Part shown: positions 23,442 to 35,030 of the stretch, piece after piece | Numbering within the stretch: position 1 is the first letter of the stretch | How the letters are laid out: each line of letters opens with the position of its first letter | Source: Branchiostoma belcheri | Taxonomy: Eukaryota > Chordata > Leptocardii > Amphioxiformes > Branchiostomatidae | NCBI RefSeq assembly: GCF_001625305.1 | Contig: NW_017804020.1 | Location: 2,521,896 to 2,585,895 of the forward strand | Length of the DNA: 64,000 nt | Direction: 5' to 3' | The notes under the pieces: model-generated | Seen by the model: the letters and a program-made list of their open reading frames with translations, nothing else | What the model was told of the DNA's origin: nothing | Databases searched by the model: none | Position numbers and translations under genes: made by a program

Positions 23442-23811
23442 GGTTGAGGCTACACCAATTTAATTTGTTGGTTCTCGAATTCACCCGCTTCATCTTTAAA
23501 AAAAAAAGATTCTGGTTCTGAATCAACTAAAAATGCTCATATTTTGCCCCCAACAGTTGAGGAAAGTCCTTTTCTTCCTGTATATTACAGTGTTTCCATC
23601 TATCAATGCAGTGGTTTGATTAAAAGTTCAAAATTCATTGTTTAACTTTAAATACAAATGTATCAATCCAGCCCTTTGTGTTGACTTCATGGCTCCTATT
23701 GTAGCATATGGGGCTATAATAGGATGCCTGTTTTCATTTTTATTTTTGCCCTGTCGCTTCATATTTTTTCTGAAAAAAATCTGAGAACCAACAAATTAAA
23801 TTGGTGTGGCC
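23442..23811 (+). mobile_element. PIF/Harbinger-type MITE, copy C
   Basis: The left end is diverged (GGTTGAGGCTACACCAATTT). The right end is AATTAAATTGGTGTGGCC. TTA lies on both sides (23439-23441, 23812-23814). The interior matches copy A. Confidence 0.75.
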
Positions 23812-24083
23812 TTACTTTCAGATAAACAGATTACAACACTCTTGTTGGTAGTGCTTGGTAAAAATGGGCCAAGGTTGAAGAATACTTGCTTTATCTCCAA
23901 ACTAATGAACCCTACAGACATCCTTGGTTTGAAGGCAGGTAAAAAATGAGATCTATGCCTGGTGCCAATTTTCTACCCCAGTGGTGAAAGTGGTGCCTGT
24001 TTTCACAGCAGATGCAAATGACCCCAGTAAGCGGCAGATTGTCAATTGTTATGCGCCTCCCCCCCTCCTGCCTGCAACCCTGA

Positions 24084-24091
24084 ATTTGCAT
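24084..24091 (+). promoter_or_regulatory. Octamer (POU-domain) site
   Basis: ATTTGCAT is the exact octamer. It lies 153 bp upstream of the candidate ATG at 24245, in a GC-richer unique segment. Motif evidence only. Confidence 0.3.
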
Positions 24092-24244
24092 GAATCACTG
24101 CAGGGCACCATGCGGAGGAGGCCCTCACACACTCAGGACACAGAGTGCTAGGGAAATCTCCCGTCTGGGAAGTCCAGACAGTTTTTTCTCTCAACAGTTC
24201 TCGTGCGTTTTCCGGCCAAAGTAGGTAGAAGTTGAAAGTTTGTG

Positions 24245-24293
24245 ATGGTGAAGAAGTTGGTTAGCTGTGCGGAGGATCGGCCTAGATCTGCAG
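24245..24293 (+). CDS. Candidate short alternative first coding exon (16 codons)
   Basis: An ATG at 24245, preceded in frame by a stop (TGA, 24233-24235), opens 16 codons (MVKKLVSCAEDRPRSA) plus one base. A strong donor, G|GTGAGA, follows at 24294. The phase-1 donor would join in frame to the exon at 29023 (Gly-Thr-Thr-Arg). A pyrimidine-rich tract ending CTCTCAACAG lies at 24188-24203, so the segment might instead be an internal exon with an untranslated start. Function of the peptide unknown. Confidence 0.35.
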
Positions 24294-25590
24294 GTGAGAA
24301 CACAGTGTTGTGGTATCAGGAACAGATGGCCCAAGCCCACCCATACTGGCATGGATGTCGAAAACTTTTCTTTCTGCCCCCCTCCCCACGTTTGAAGGGA
24401 GTGTTTTGGTGGTGTGGTGTATGTTTTCTTACTGGGATAAGTTGTGTGTCTCTGGCTGTTCCTTGACCCAGAGGGTAAGAGGTGTCAGCATTCTAAGTTA
24501 TATGTTAATCTGAAAAGAAAATGGGCAACAAAGTTGTTACAGAATTTGTGCCTTTCACACTCCTAATACTAACACTAGTAGTATTTTGTTTTGTCCTACA
24601 TGGAGGTGTAGTAGGGTGCAATGGAAAGCATAAAATTAGAACAAGGTTTAATACTATCTTTTTGTGCAAAAGGTACAAATTATGTGTCAGCAAGGAGTTC
24701 TTGGTGTTAGCAACATTTCTGACTAACGCCACCTCCAACTTCCAAAGAAAAACATTCGTACATCACAGTTCGTGAACTTTTCAGAATTGATAACAAAGCC
24801 ATCTGTAAGTTGTCACAGTTTATGTCTCACAGCCCAAGACAGATGGACTTCTAAAGCTGTTCAAGTTCAAAGAAAGTTGAAGACACAGCAGCTGAGCATT
24901 TCTTACTTTTACAGCCAGCTACTAGTACATAGATTGCGCAAAGGCGTTGGACTGGCATGTGCAGGAATGAAGTTATATTATAACTTGAGGCAGGCCATGC
25001 TTTCTGTTGACTCAATTTGCTACCAAAATGAAAATAGTCTCTGCAAGGTGGTGATAGGTGAGATGAAAGATGCCCAGGTCAGGAGCTGGGGGAAAGAGTG
25101 TCTCTGTCAAACGAGGTGTTATTGGATCTGGTGGCGTTAACTCTTACAAACAGCTGGGGCAGCTTGCCTTTATTGAAAGGCCCAGCCTTCAGGCACCTCA
25201 CCCTGTAATAAGGTCTGACAGTGAGTAAACAGCAGGAAGGTAATGTCCATTCACTTGATTTATGTTGACGTTTAGTGGAATCATAACTCTCGCGGAGGGA
25301 AAGAGTTTATGTGGCTCCCCGTTGTTTGGGTGAAAATATAATGAAACTTTATTTGCAAGTGCGTGCGGGAAGGCTAATAATTTGTATGTCAAGCAGGGTT
25401 GAAATATGCCATCTAAATGTGAACAAGCAGAAAAGAAAACAAATTAAGAGAAACATAAAAGTTTTCTCGTTAATCTGCTTGGAAATATTTTTGATGGCTT
25501 GCGTGGCACAGCTCCCACTGTTTCTTATTTATTTTCCTTATTTTCAAATGTTTTTTTTTTTTATAAAAAGAAATATTATGTTTTAATTTA

Positions 25591-25740
25591 CTTACTTTTT
25601 ATCAACTGTTAGTTGTGTTACTTAGAGTAAAGTTAGATTTTGTGTCAAGAGAAGTGCATATGAAAATATGCCTCATTTGACAGGTTTTAGTGAATGATTA
25701 TTTTCTAGAATTGCTACTGGCAAGGACATTACTGTATGAT
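25591..25740 (+). repeat. Direct repeat, copy 1 of 2
   Basis: The sequence from CTTACTTTTTATCAACTGTT to the hairpin-forming GCAAGGACATTACTG is repeated at 26760-26930, about 1.17 kb downstream, with few differences. Confidence 0.8.
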
Positions 25741-25826
25741 TACAATTGTATATCCTCTATATAATATCCTTGCTACTAAATATCCTTTATATACACATGA
25801 CTCATGTACATTGTTTATATGTAATA

Positions 25827-25935
25827 GTCTCTACCAGGCTTCAGAAGTTGCTGGAAAAAGTAGGAAATTGGCCAAATAGACAGATTACATACCAGGGGAG
25901 TTAGTCCGCTAAAAGAGTACAGTTTAGCACTCTAG
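25827..25935 (+). repeat. Half-copy of the 1107-1325 foldback element
   Basis: It matches the left arm and hinge (CTCTACCAGGCTTCAGAAGT to GAGTACAGTTTAGCA). The right arm is missing. Confidence 0.7.
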
Positions 25936-25983
25936 AACAGCAAAGTGAAGCCTGGTATAGGCTAGTTGCAAACCATCCCTGTC

Positions 25984-26190
25984 TTTTTCTGTAAAGTCGT
26001 GGATTACTGTAATTCCTAATTTTTTCACCGTACTGTTATGTTCACTGTTTTCACTGTCACTTCTGTACTGCGAACTTATCATTACAGTTAACAAATGATT
26101 CCTGGACTTTCTTTTTCCTGCACCTGTCGCCACCGTAAATATATAGTTCTGTGAACATGTCCAGTTTTCTCAGACCGTGAACTTTTGCTA
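25984..26190 (+). repeat. Dispersed repeat with TATGTTCACTGTTTTCAC motif
   Basis: A related copy is at about 42058-42215 (shared TACTGTAATTCCT, TATGTTCACTGTTTTCAC, GTGAACTTATCATT). It is rich in GTGAAC/GTTCAC pairs. No coding content. Confidence 0.6.
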
Positions 26191-26759
26191 CCGTGAACAT
26201 AAAGTAAAGTACAGGAAGTCTGTTACTGACTGTTATAGCATACAGCAGTGCCTGATTGTCCAGGCTTTTGTTCTTTCTAATCAGCACCTATTGTTTAGTT
26301 TGTTGAGTCACCCTCCCCCTGTATGTGGGTGTAGTGATCCTGCCTGTTTGCAATGCATGATAAAGCCCCTAATGAGTTTGTAATAGGCAGCTGTAGATAT
26401 TCATTGCCGTCCAAATGACCATTTGTACATATTCATTACATGCCTGATTGTACCATTGAACAGTAAACCCTTGTTGACACTTCAGTGATAACGTAAACAA
26501 ACAGCATGTTTATTTTGTTCATAACTAGGTCATAATTTATAGTCAAAATTATTGTTACTAGTATATTATCTTCCTGCAAAGTTAGCCTTCAATAAGTTGG
26601 ATAGATTTTGCCATTTTTCATTTCAGGTAGACCACATTTATGTTGGAAGTTACTGCTTAGCTACTGGACATCTAAAAAGGTTTATTTCAGTTGCTAGCAT
26701 TTCTTTTTTGTTGTGCTATGCAGATCTTACTATTGGTCAGCTTTGGTGTTTTCAATTTG

Positions 26760-26930
26760 CTTACTTTTTATCAACTGTTAGTGTTACTTTGAGTAAAGTT
26801 AGATTTTGTGTCAAGAGAAGTGCATATGAAAATGCTCCTCATTGGACAAGTTTGAGTTTGATTTAAACTTTGAGTGAGTCATTATTTTCTAGAATTGCTA
26901 ATAGCAAGGACATTATATAAATGTATATCC
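26760..26930 (+). repeat. Direct repeat, copy 2 of 2
   Basis: Second copy of the segment at 25591-25740. It ends in the same imperfect hairpin (TAGCAAGGACATTAT facing ATGTCCTTGCTA). Confidence 0.8.
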
Positions 26931-28049
26931 TCTTTGTAATGTCCTTGCTACTAGTAAGTGACTCACTGATACATGTACCAATAAAAAAAATGTCACAGGT
27001 TCACTGAGTTGAATATAGTGTTATTTGAAAAGTTTTCTGATACAAAGCTGGATATGGCTTGACCTACCTGCGAAATGTGAATAATAAAACACGCACACAC
27101 CGTGCAACACGCAGTGATGGATTCAAAATTAAAAGTCAGACTTCCAGTATTTGGACAGATTGACGTCAGAACGTAATTAGATCGTGCAGCTTATCTTTTC
27201 TAAGTGCGCCCCGTGTTATTGTAGTCTGGCGTACTTTCAACAAAGTATCAAATTGTACGTGGATTATCTGACAGTCCCGTACCGAAATGAAATCATCCTT
27301 GAAATTTGATTACTCGGATTTTTCAGTCGTGTCTTGCGGCAAATCACGGAAAACTAGCCGCCGTGATATTAGATGTTGAACTCAATACTGTAGTTATGAT
27401 GCCTTGCACCTGGCATAAAATACTGCTGGCATAACTAGTAACTCACATGTAACTAGATGTGGGTGTGCAAGTAAGGTAGGATTTGCGTATCATAAGATGA
27501 GGGTAGCAATATTTTATGGATTTATCGAATTGACAAATGGAACCATCCAAGCATGATGTATATAAAACCTTATTGACACAATAGTCCGATTCAAAAAGCG
27601 TTGAAATATTCATGGTGTAGGAAATGGGTTGGTCACATGGAGATGAAATATGTGTATGTATTTGTGTCAACCGAGGGGATGCGCAGTTGTGTACGCTTCC
27701 AATGCTTTGGTGAAATGTCATAAACTCGTGTGGTGGTTGTGACTACATGTCTAAAGGTAGGTTCGTGCTGCTGTACAAAGGAATGATTGACAAGTTGTTT
27801 CTGCACATGTTCTTTTGTGATACAGATGTAGGTCAAAGTTAACAGTGATGTCATCCCATGAAATCATAGGATTGAAATGACTACTGGAGGTTGGAACTTC
27901 ACAGAAAAGGATTTTTATTGTTACTCTGTGAAAGAGGTATTGTAATCAGTTGTGTCTGTATGTTCGCAGCTGTACGTGTAACTTGCAACCTCTTTATACT
28001 CATATTGATACTGTATGTTGCTTGGTATGTTGTTGCTAGTAGTATGTAG

Positions 28050-28210
28050 GTTTTTAGCGAGGATTTTTTTAATGGGTGTCCATTTTTTTATTGTATGCTA
28101 TGGGCAGAGAAGATGCATAGTGCACAAGCTTTTGGGGGGGGGGCTTTTTTGAAATTCGTAATGCTCTCAAACACTACTTTCTGCATTTTGAGGTACAAAT
28201 TTTGAGAAAT
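28050..28210 (+). mobile_element. MITE of the CAGTGTTCTAGCC family, remnant
   Basis: It has the internal markers of the family (TTTTGAAATTCGTAATGC, CTGCATTTTGAGG). Both terminal repeats are lost. Confidence 0.35.
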
Positions 28211-28660
28211 TTTAGTTTTTCTCCTTCAGTATACCATCAATTTTGTATTTATAGTAAGGCTGAAGGGACACGTGTGCATGGCAGGGTTTGGGAGTGGAAA
28301 AAGGAGGGTGTTCTTCCAAAAAGTATGGCGTCCAATTTCTTATTATTTTCAGTACAGAGCGCAAGCGTCCAAAAGACACCCTGGATACCCCCTAGCTAAA
28401 AGCCTGCTAGAATGCACAAGGTGATGTTTTACACAGTCACTGTAGCAGTTTTTATGGGTCATATTTCAGAAAAACCCCTTGTCTTTATGGACTTTTGCAA
28501 CAGGTCATTGGAGAAGTGTGCTATGGTGTTGTTTCATTGTAGCAGTTTTTATAGGTCATGTAATACATGTATTTCAGAAAACACCCCTACCTTGATGGAA
28601 TTTTTTATAACAGGTCATTGGTATCGTTGGCTTCTGTCATCTGTGAGTGTACACTAACAC

Positions 28661-28948
28661 AGCACGTTGGCAGAACATACTGCGCCTGCAGTATTTTCGC
28701 GTTTTTCGTGGGGTTTTTGGTCAACGTTGCATCAGAATTTTGCCTGTTGCAGAGGATATTCTTTCCTACATAACATTTGGAAACTACTGTCGAAATGCTA
28801 ACCTTATATGAGCGAATACAACCTTATATGAGACATTCTGCCAAAATGCTATAGTAGTAATATGTAAGCACCTGCTTACATATTACTCCTTGCTATGTAC
28901 AATACATTACGGGATTCGCGCAGGTGTAGCACGTTCTGCCGACGTGCT
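28661..28948. mobile_element. MULE-like MITE with 9-bp TSD
   Basis: CACTAACAC flanks the element exactly (28652-28660 and 28949-28957). The ends, AGCACGTTGGCAGAACAT and ACGTTCTGCCGACGTGCT, are imperfect inverted repeats. A perfect 12-bp hairpin with a 4-nt loop (TAATATGTAAGC-acct-GCTTACATATTA) sits at 28858-28885. A relative in the same locus is at 36388-36618. Confidence 0.8.
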
Positions 28949-28964
28949 CACTAACACTATATAG

Positions 28965-30228
<1,264 letters not shown>

Positions 30229-30529
30229 GTAACCATTACGGAACTCCAAAGCCTCCGAAGGAAGCTACCGCAGGCTTGAAGAAGTCCAGTTCTACCGGCG
30301 ATCTCCGACCTGGTTCACACCCTTCCTCCGAGGGCAAGAGGAAACGCAACCAGTCCAATGTGGAAAGCCCCAAGAGCACCATCAATGGCAGAGCGGGGGA
30401 CGAGAAGGAGGTGGTAGAGCGGAAGAGGAGCGATTCCATCACCATGGCAACGGAGCAGCAGGATCTGGGCCCGTTGCCAGACAACTGGGAGGTGGCGTAC
30501 ACCGACAATAACGAGATGTATTTCATCGA
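30229..30529 (+). CDS. MAGI: MAGI-like exon: GuK end, Ser/Lys-rich linker, first half of WW1
   Basis: It reads NHYGTPKPPKEA (the conserved GuK terminus; gNYYGTPKPP in vertebrates). A linker of about 55 residues rich in Ser, Lys, Arg and Glu follows (STGDLRPGSHPSSEGKRKRN, then SPKSTINGRAGDEKE and KRSDSITMATEQQ). It ends with the first half of WW1: LGPLPDNWEVAYTDNNEMYFI, containing the first signature Trp and the aromatic YF pair. KRKR and RKRSDS could be a basic localisation or phosphorylation patch (inference). The exon ends with GA of a split Asp (phase 2), finished by C at 34632. WW domains bind Pro-rich ligands such as PPxY. Confidence 0.97.
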
Positions 30530-30826
30530 GTAAGTGCTTTGTCAGGCCTCGAAATTAACTTTTCTTCCTCTAGTATTTCTTCTTCTAGTATTGCTACTTA
30601 GTATTGTCCCAGCACTGTCCCAAAAATAAATTTCAATTGTCCCGCAGTGAGGATGAACTGTCCCAGCCTGTTTTTTGGGAAGTATTGTATGACTTCAACT
30701 TACAGTGAACTTTATTTTCCTTATGTTCACTCCCAGGCGCTCTATAATTGCAGAGTAGACAGGAAATTTGGAGGGGACTTTTCCGGATCTAAAAGCCGGA
30801 ATGTGTGCCTGATAAACAAAAGAATG

Positions 30827-33197
30827 CAGGGTTCTCCCCAGACGATGGAACAAGGGCGCTGCGCCCTGATACTCCTAGCTCAGCGCCCTCATACTCATTT
30901 TCAAATCTAGGGTGTTGCATCCCGATTTTTCTACAAAATTTCGCTAAAATTCGATAAAATTTTCTGATTTCGGGGCTTAGTGGCGTCTATTTTACCGCCG
31001 GCATTGTCTCTGAAAACTTGTGAATGGGGCGATAATCGAGTAAACAATGAGTATGTGTGGGGTCGTGTGGCGCAGTCGGTAGCGCGTTCGGCTCACACCC
31101 GAGAGGTTGCGGGTTCGAATCCTGCCCATGTCACCGATCTTGTGCCCTTGGGAAAGGCACTTTACACGACTTTCCTCACTTCACTCAGGTGTAAATGAGT
31201 ACCTAGCTTCGGTTAGGGACGTCCCTCGGATAGGACGTTAAATGGAGGTCCCGTGTTTGGGAGAGCCACACCCCACACACGTAAAAGAATCCACCGCACT
31301 TATCGAAAAGAGTAGGGGACCTTCCCGGTGTGAGTGGTTCAAACCTTACAGTCTGGTCTCAGGCTTGACATCTTGTAAAGGTGATAGTCACCTGTTATGT
31401 CAATCCTTCCACAAATGTGGTAAATCGTCATAAATAAGTATTTCGCACGACGCTACTGAGAGAATCGCTGTCATTGGTGGAACATCGGGCGCCCCGCTAG
31501 CGTTTTGAAGTCGTGTAAAGAAATGATTTCTTTGTAAACCAAAGCCCTCGACCCTGATAATAAGTTTAAAAATAAAAGCCGATACGTTTACGAACTTATA
31601 AACCGTAGAAAATTCCCTACCGTACCGCGACATTATGAACATGTGGCGGCCGCGAAATTCGTTGACGCGACAGAAAATGTCTGGTTCATGATAGCGGTAT
31701 TTCCCATGAAAATAACGTATACGATTTATTCTTCCCCTGCTGTCGGTTTTTAAGTCCCGAAACGTTTAAAAAAATCTGAATTTTGCCCACAAACCCGGAC
31801 GGGGGATGGCCTGTACCTATCGGCGTAGCACATGGCGGCCGCACCGCAAGGCTTCTGCCAAAAATCGGCAACGCGACAAAAAAATGCATGGTCCATTTTA
31901 GCGATATTTACCATAAAAATAACGTATGTGGTTTATTTCTCCCATGGTATGAGTTTTAAGGTCTCAAAACCTCTAAAAAAGCAGAAATTTGCCGACGAAA
32001 ACGGACGGGCAAGGCATGGGGAGGGCACTGTTGACGCCTGCATGACCCCCAAAAGGTCGAAGGTCATAGGGCACGTCCATTGCGCAATCAGCTTAATTCG
32101 CCGATTTAGCTAATTTTAGGGCGTTTGAAAATTGATACAATCACATTATCGACTTGTAGACAAGCAAAGTGATAGAAACCAATAAAATGTTGTGCAGATT
32201 AATATTTTTTTCTTCAGATTTCTTTTTTTTCTTCTTTTTTTTTTTTAAATTCAGAAGTATTTTCTTGAATGTGTAACTTTGTTAGTCCTAAACATGGGAC
32301 CGATTATTTAATGTTAGAGAAGTGAAATTTTGTTTTGATGGTACTCTTGATGGTACTTTGATAATTATAAGGGACTTGTTTACAAGTTGGTGATAACATA
32401 AGGATTAGCATTAGGATAAGGTTTTGTCCCAGCTTCTCTACATTTTCCCATAATTGCTTGCCTCAAGTTCCAAGTGGAAAATGTATGACTTAATGTCATA
32501 TTCTGTTTCAATTGTCGAACTTGAAGGCACCGTTGGCCCCCGGTTAGGGGTCAGAGCGTGGAACCTATGCCCAATTTTTTCCTGTATGTTAACATTTTTT
32601 TCTGGCAGTTCAAAACCTAGAAGTTGCAGGAAATGGCTTCCATTTGTATTTAGATAAAGAAAAATGCTTCAGCTTCCCCCCCTCTGGAGGGGGGGCCATG
32701 CCTCTCAAATCCTGGGGAGAACCCTGCTATAGTGAAGACTGTTCTAGTAGAAGTGTATACAAGTGCTGCACTGCTTGGTGCAGAACTACAAATAAAGGAG
32801 ATGTATCCTCTTGTGACTTCTATAAGATGCTGTTACCTGTCTTGTTATAATGTTACACATTTACCGGCAAATAAATGCATAATGACAACCACATACAAAT
32901 TGAGTTTCCAATTATAGTAATAAGCTAGAAGAGTCCCAACACCTTGATCTTGAAGTTAAATCATGGTTAAATGTGCCATTTCTTTTCTTTCAACTTGGTG
33001 TTGGAGTCTCTTAAGCTATTATGTGTAAGTTGTATATTTAGGAAAGACAGAAGGCTGAAATTGCAGGAAATGGCCTCCATTTCTATTTATAACAGTCAAA
33101 ATGCTATAGCTTCCTCCTCCGGAGGGCGTTGCGCGTCGCTTAGTGTATGCTCGGTAAGTTTCCTCCCTCATACTAAAATTTTCTGGGGAGAACCCTG
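30827..33197. mobile_element. Inner element of the nested set, 6-bp TSD
   Basis: The terminal inverted repeats CAGGGTTCTCCCCAG (30827-30841) and CTGGGGAGAACCCTG (33183-33197) are exact over 15 bp. AGAATG flanks both sides (30821-30826 and 33198-33203). A further end-like sequence, CTGGGGAGAACCCTG, occurs at 32712-32726 after a diverged duplicate of the 3' segment. The interior holds a tRNA-derived SINE and no recognisable transposase. Confidence 0.8.
31062..31400 (+). mobile_element. tRNA(Val)-derived SINE
   Basis: The 5' 75 nt resemble a tRNA. There is an A box region (GTGGCGCAGTCGGTAGCGC) and an anticodon arm TTCGG-CTCACAC-CCGAG with anticodon CAC. The T arm is GCGGG-TTCGAAT-CCTGC, with B box GGGTTCGAATCC. 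The acceptor stem is mismatched and no 3' processing context is seen. A non-tRNA body follows (GGTGTAAATGAGTACCTAGC, GGATAGGACGTTAAATGGAG), as in SINEs of marine animals. Not a functional tRNA gene in my view. Confidence 0.8.
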
Positions 33198-33630
33198 AGA
33201 ATGGCTGACATTCTGATGTTGATAATTTTTCTATTGTCCCAAAGAAGTGTCTTTTTAGTTGTCCCAGTCTAAACTTTAGTTGTCAGTTGCAATTGGACCA
33301 CCTTTAATTTCAAGCCCTGAGTGCTTTGTTTGCCAGCGCCCCAACCCTACCGCTCAAAGGAACATGACTAATGCACCCCGTCAGGTGGTATTCTACTGAC
33401 GAGATTGCCGGCGACGTTTTCATTGTGAATTCACGCCCGGATTCATCAGCGAGGCATTCGTCGGATTTCGCAGTGATAACTCAATTAGGATTAGGACGGA
33501 GAATCCGCCATATCTCGCCCCAACCGTCTACTTAATATGCAAGCCCATCGCTCTCGGGGCCAACTTGTTAAAGATTTTCTTCACATTTCCTTATCGGTGA
33601 TTGTACTTGAATTTCAGTTATGCATTGTTA

Positions 33631-34015
33631 GGCCACACCAATTTAATTTGTTGTTTCTTGGAATTTTTCAGAAAAAATATCATAGCAACTGGGCGAAACA
33701 AAAGAAAAAAAAACAGGCCAAGGTACCCCATGAAGGCCGGAAATGTTACATATGAGCCATGAACTTGATGAAGTCAATATACCAGGCTGGTGTATAATTA
33801 AAACAATAGATTTTGAACTTTTAATGAAACAAAGTTGCATTATCACATTGAAAAACTAGGAAGAAAAGGACTTTCTTTAACCGTTGGGGCCAAAATATGT
33901 CTTTCATTGAGCATTTTGGCGTTGATTCTGAACCTAAAATCTTCTTTTTTTTTGCAAATCAGAAAAATAATGGACAGGGTGAATCTGAGAAACAACAAAT
34001 TAAATTGATGTGGCC
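33631..34015 (-). mobile_element. PIF/Harbinger-type MITE, copy D (reverse)
   Basis: The ends are GGCCACACCAATTTAATTTG and AAATTAAATTGATGTGGCC, with TTA on both sides (33628-33630 and 34016-34018). The interior is in the opposite orientation to copies A and C (AGAAAAGGACTTTCTTTAAC). Confidence 0.75.
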
Positions 34016-34631
34016 TTATGAATCAAACTATAACCAAAATTTTTCTCAGTTAGTTACATATAAATTACATCCAGAAACTTTCCGAAGAGATAGCACGGAT
34101 GAATTATTAAGTAGTGTAGACACTTCAGACTTGCACATCGAATGAATCATAATGAATTGTAGTGACGAAGGGCGTGATACAACCTACATTGCTGTTTTGT
34201 ATGCTTCGGCGCACATAACAATGTCATACCTGATTTTTGTAGATATCATTCTTTGTTAATCTATTGATTACAGGTATAAAACAGTAGTCTCACTTAAGCG
34301 ATTATATCATACGTCCTCAATTAACAGATAATGACAAAACTGATGATAGAACTTGAAGATAAAGACTAAAAACCAGAATGATAAAGCCCTACAACAAGAA
34401 AATATATAGCAATTGATACTCTGGCTACTAGCCATGATCATTTAAATCATAAAGTAGCGTCGTCTTTATAATTAGAAAATTAGTTACTGCTTAGGGATAG
34501 AGATGATTCAGTTCATCTTTTTCCTAAACGATATATTTACAGTCCCCTTTGCAGTGAAATGAATATCTGTTGGTATTGACAAACTGTTTTGACACGACCC
34601 CATTGTAAGGCTCCCTTCTTTCCACCTACAG

Positions 34632-34735
34632 CCACAACACAGGGACGACCCATTGGGACGACCCACGACTCCAGGAGGGGGGGCAGGATGGAGGTCAACA
34701 AAATGTGCCAAATCAGGGGGAGGATACAGAAGAGG
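34632..34735 (+). CDS. MAGI: MAGI-like exon: second half of WW1 and linker
   Basis: The exon is not obvious by length. It begins after CCACCTACAG with the single base C that completes Asp (GA+C). It reads HNTGTTHWDDPR, the exact second half of a WW domain with the second signature Trp and final Pro. A Gln/Gly/Glu-rich linker (LQEGGQDGGQQNVPNQGEDT) follows. It ends with the first base of a split codon before GTAAGA. The phases (2 in, 1 out) fit both neighbours, so WW1 is complete. Confidence 0.93.
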
Positions 34736-34814
34736 GTAAGAACCACAAATGATTAACAAAAATTTTTGATAAAAGAAAAAAAAATTGAAAGATAACATTT
34801 GCAAAGCGAAAGCA

Positions 34815-35030
34815 TAATGTTTACCTTCACATATGATCTGCTCTGTTACTTCTTAAACACATTCATGTATATGGTGAAAGGAGTCTAAATCCTTCCTGTT
34901 ATAAAATTGCAACATGATGTAACCCAACACCAGTTACCATGGAGACAGACGTCTGGTTCAGGTCATTGACCTTTGTTTTGAGAAGTAGAAGAAATAGAGC
35001 AAAAAAAATGTTTTCCTTCGTTAACATGAT
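34815..35030 (+). mobile_element. IR1-bearing MITE, copy 5
   Basis: It begins ATAATGTTTACCTTCACATA and ends TTTTCCTTCGTTAACAT, with AGGTCATTGACCT at 34960-34972. Both family ends are present. Confidence 0.75.

Larger units (their letters stand above)
30543..33319. mobile_element. Outer element of a nested set, 10-bp TSD
   Basis: The left end is CAGGCCTCGAAATTAA and the right end TTTAATTTCAAGCCCTG. AGTGCTTTGT flanks both sides perfectly (30533-30542 and 33320-33329). Inner arms carry the family's GTCCCAG/TTGTCCC motifs (30600-30670 and 33235-33290). The original element was only about 400 bp; the rest is the insertion at 30827-33197. A 10-bp duplication is in the range of Mutator-like elements, but the superfamily is not certain. 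Confidence 0.85.
30530..34631 (+). other. MAGI-like intron, 4.1 kb, two-thirds nested transposons
   Basis: It starts GTAAGT and ends TCCACCTACAG. Positions 30543-33319 are one nested insertion and 33631-34015 a Harbinger-type MITE. The remaining native DNA is 33330-33630 (a unique segment with homeodomain-like motifs) and 34016-34600 (AT-rich, nothing recognised). Confidence 0.85.

Noticed and set aside
31062-31136. tRNA-Val (CAC) gene
   Set aside because: The T arm and anticodon arm are good, but the acceptor stem has mismatches and a SINE body follows directly.
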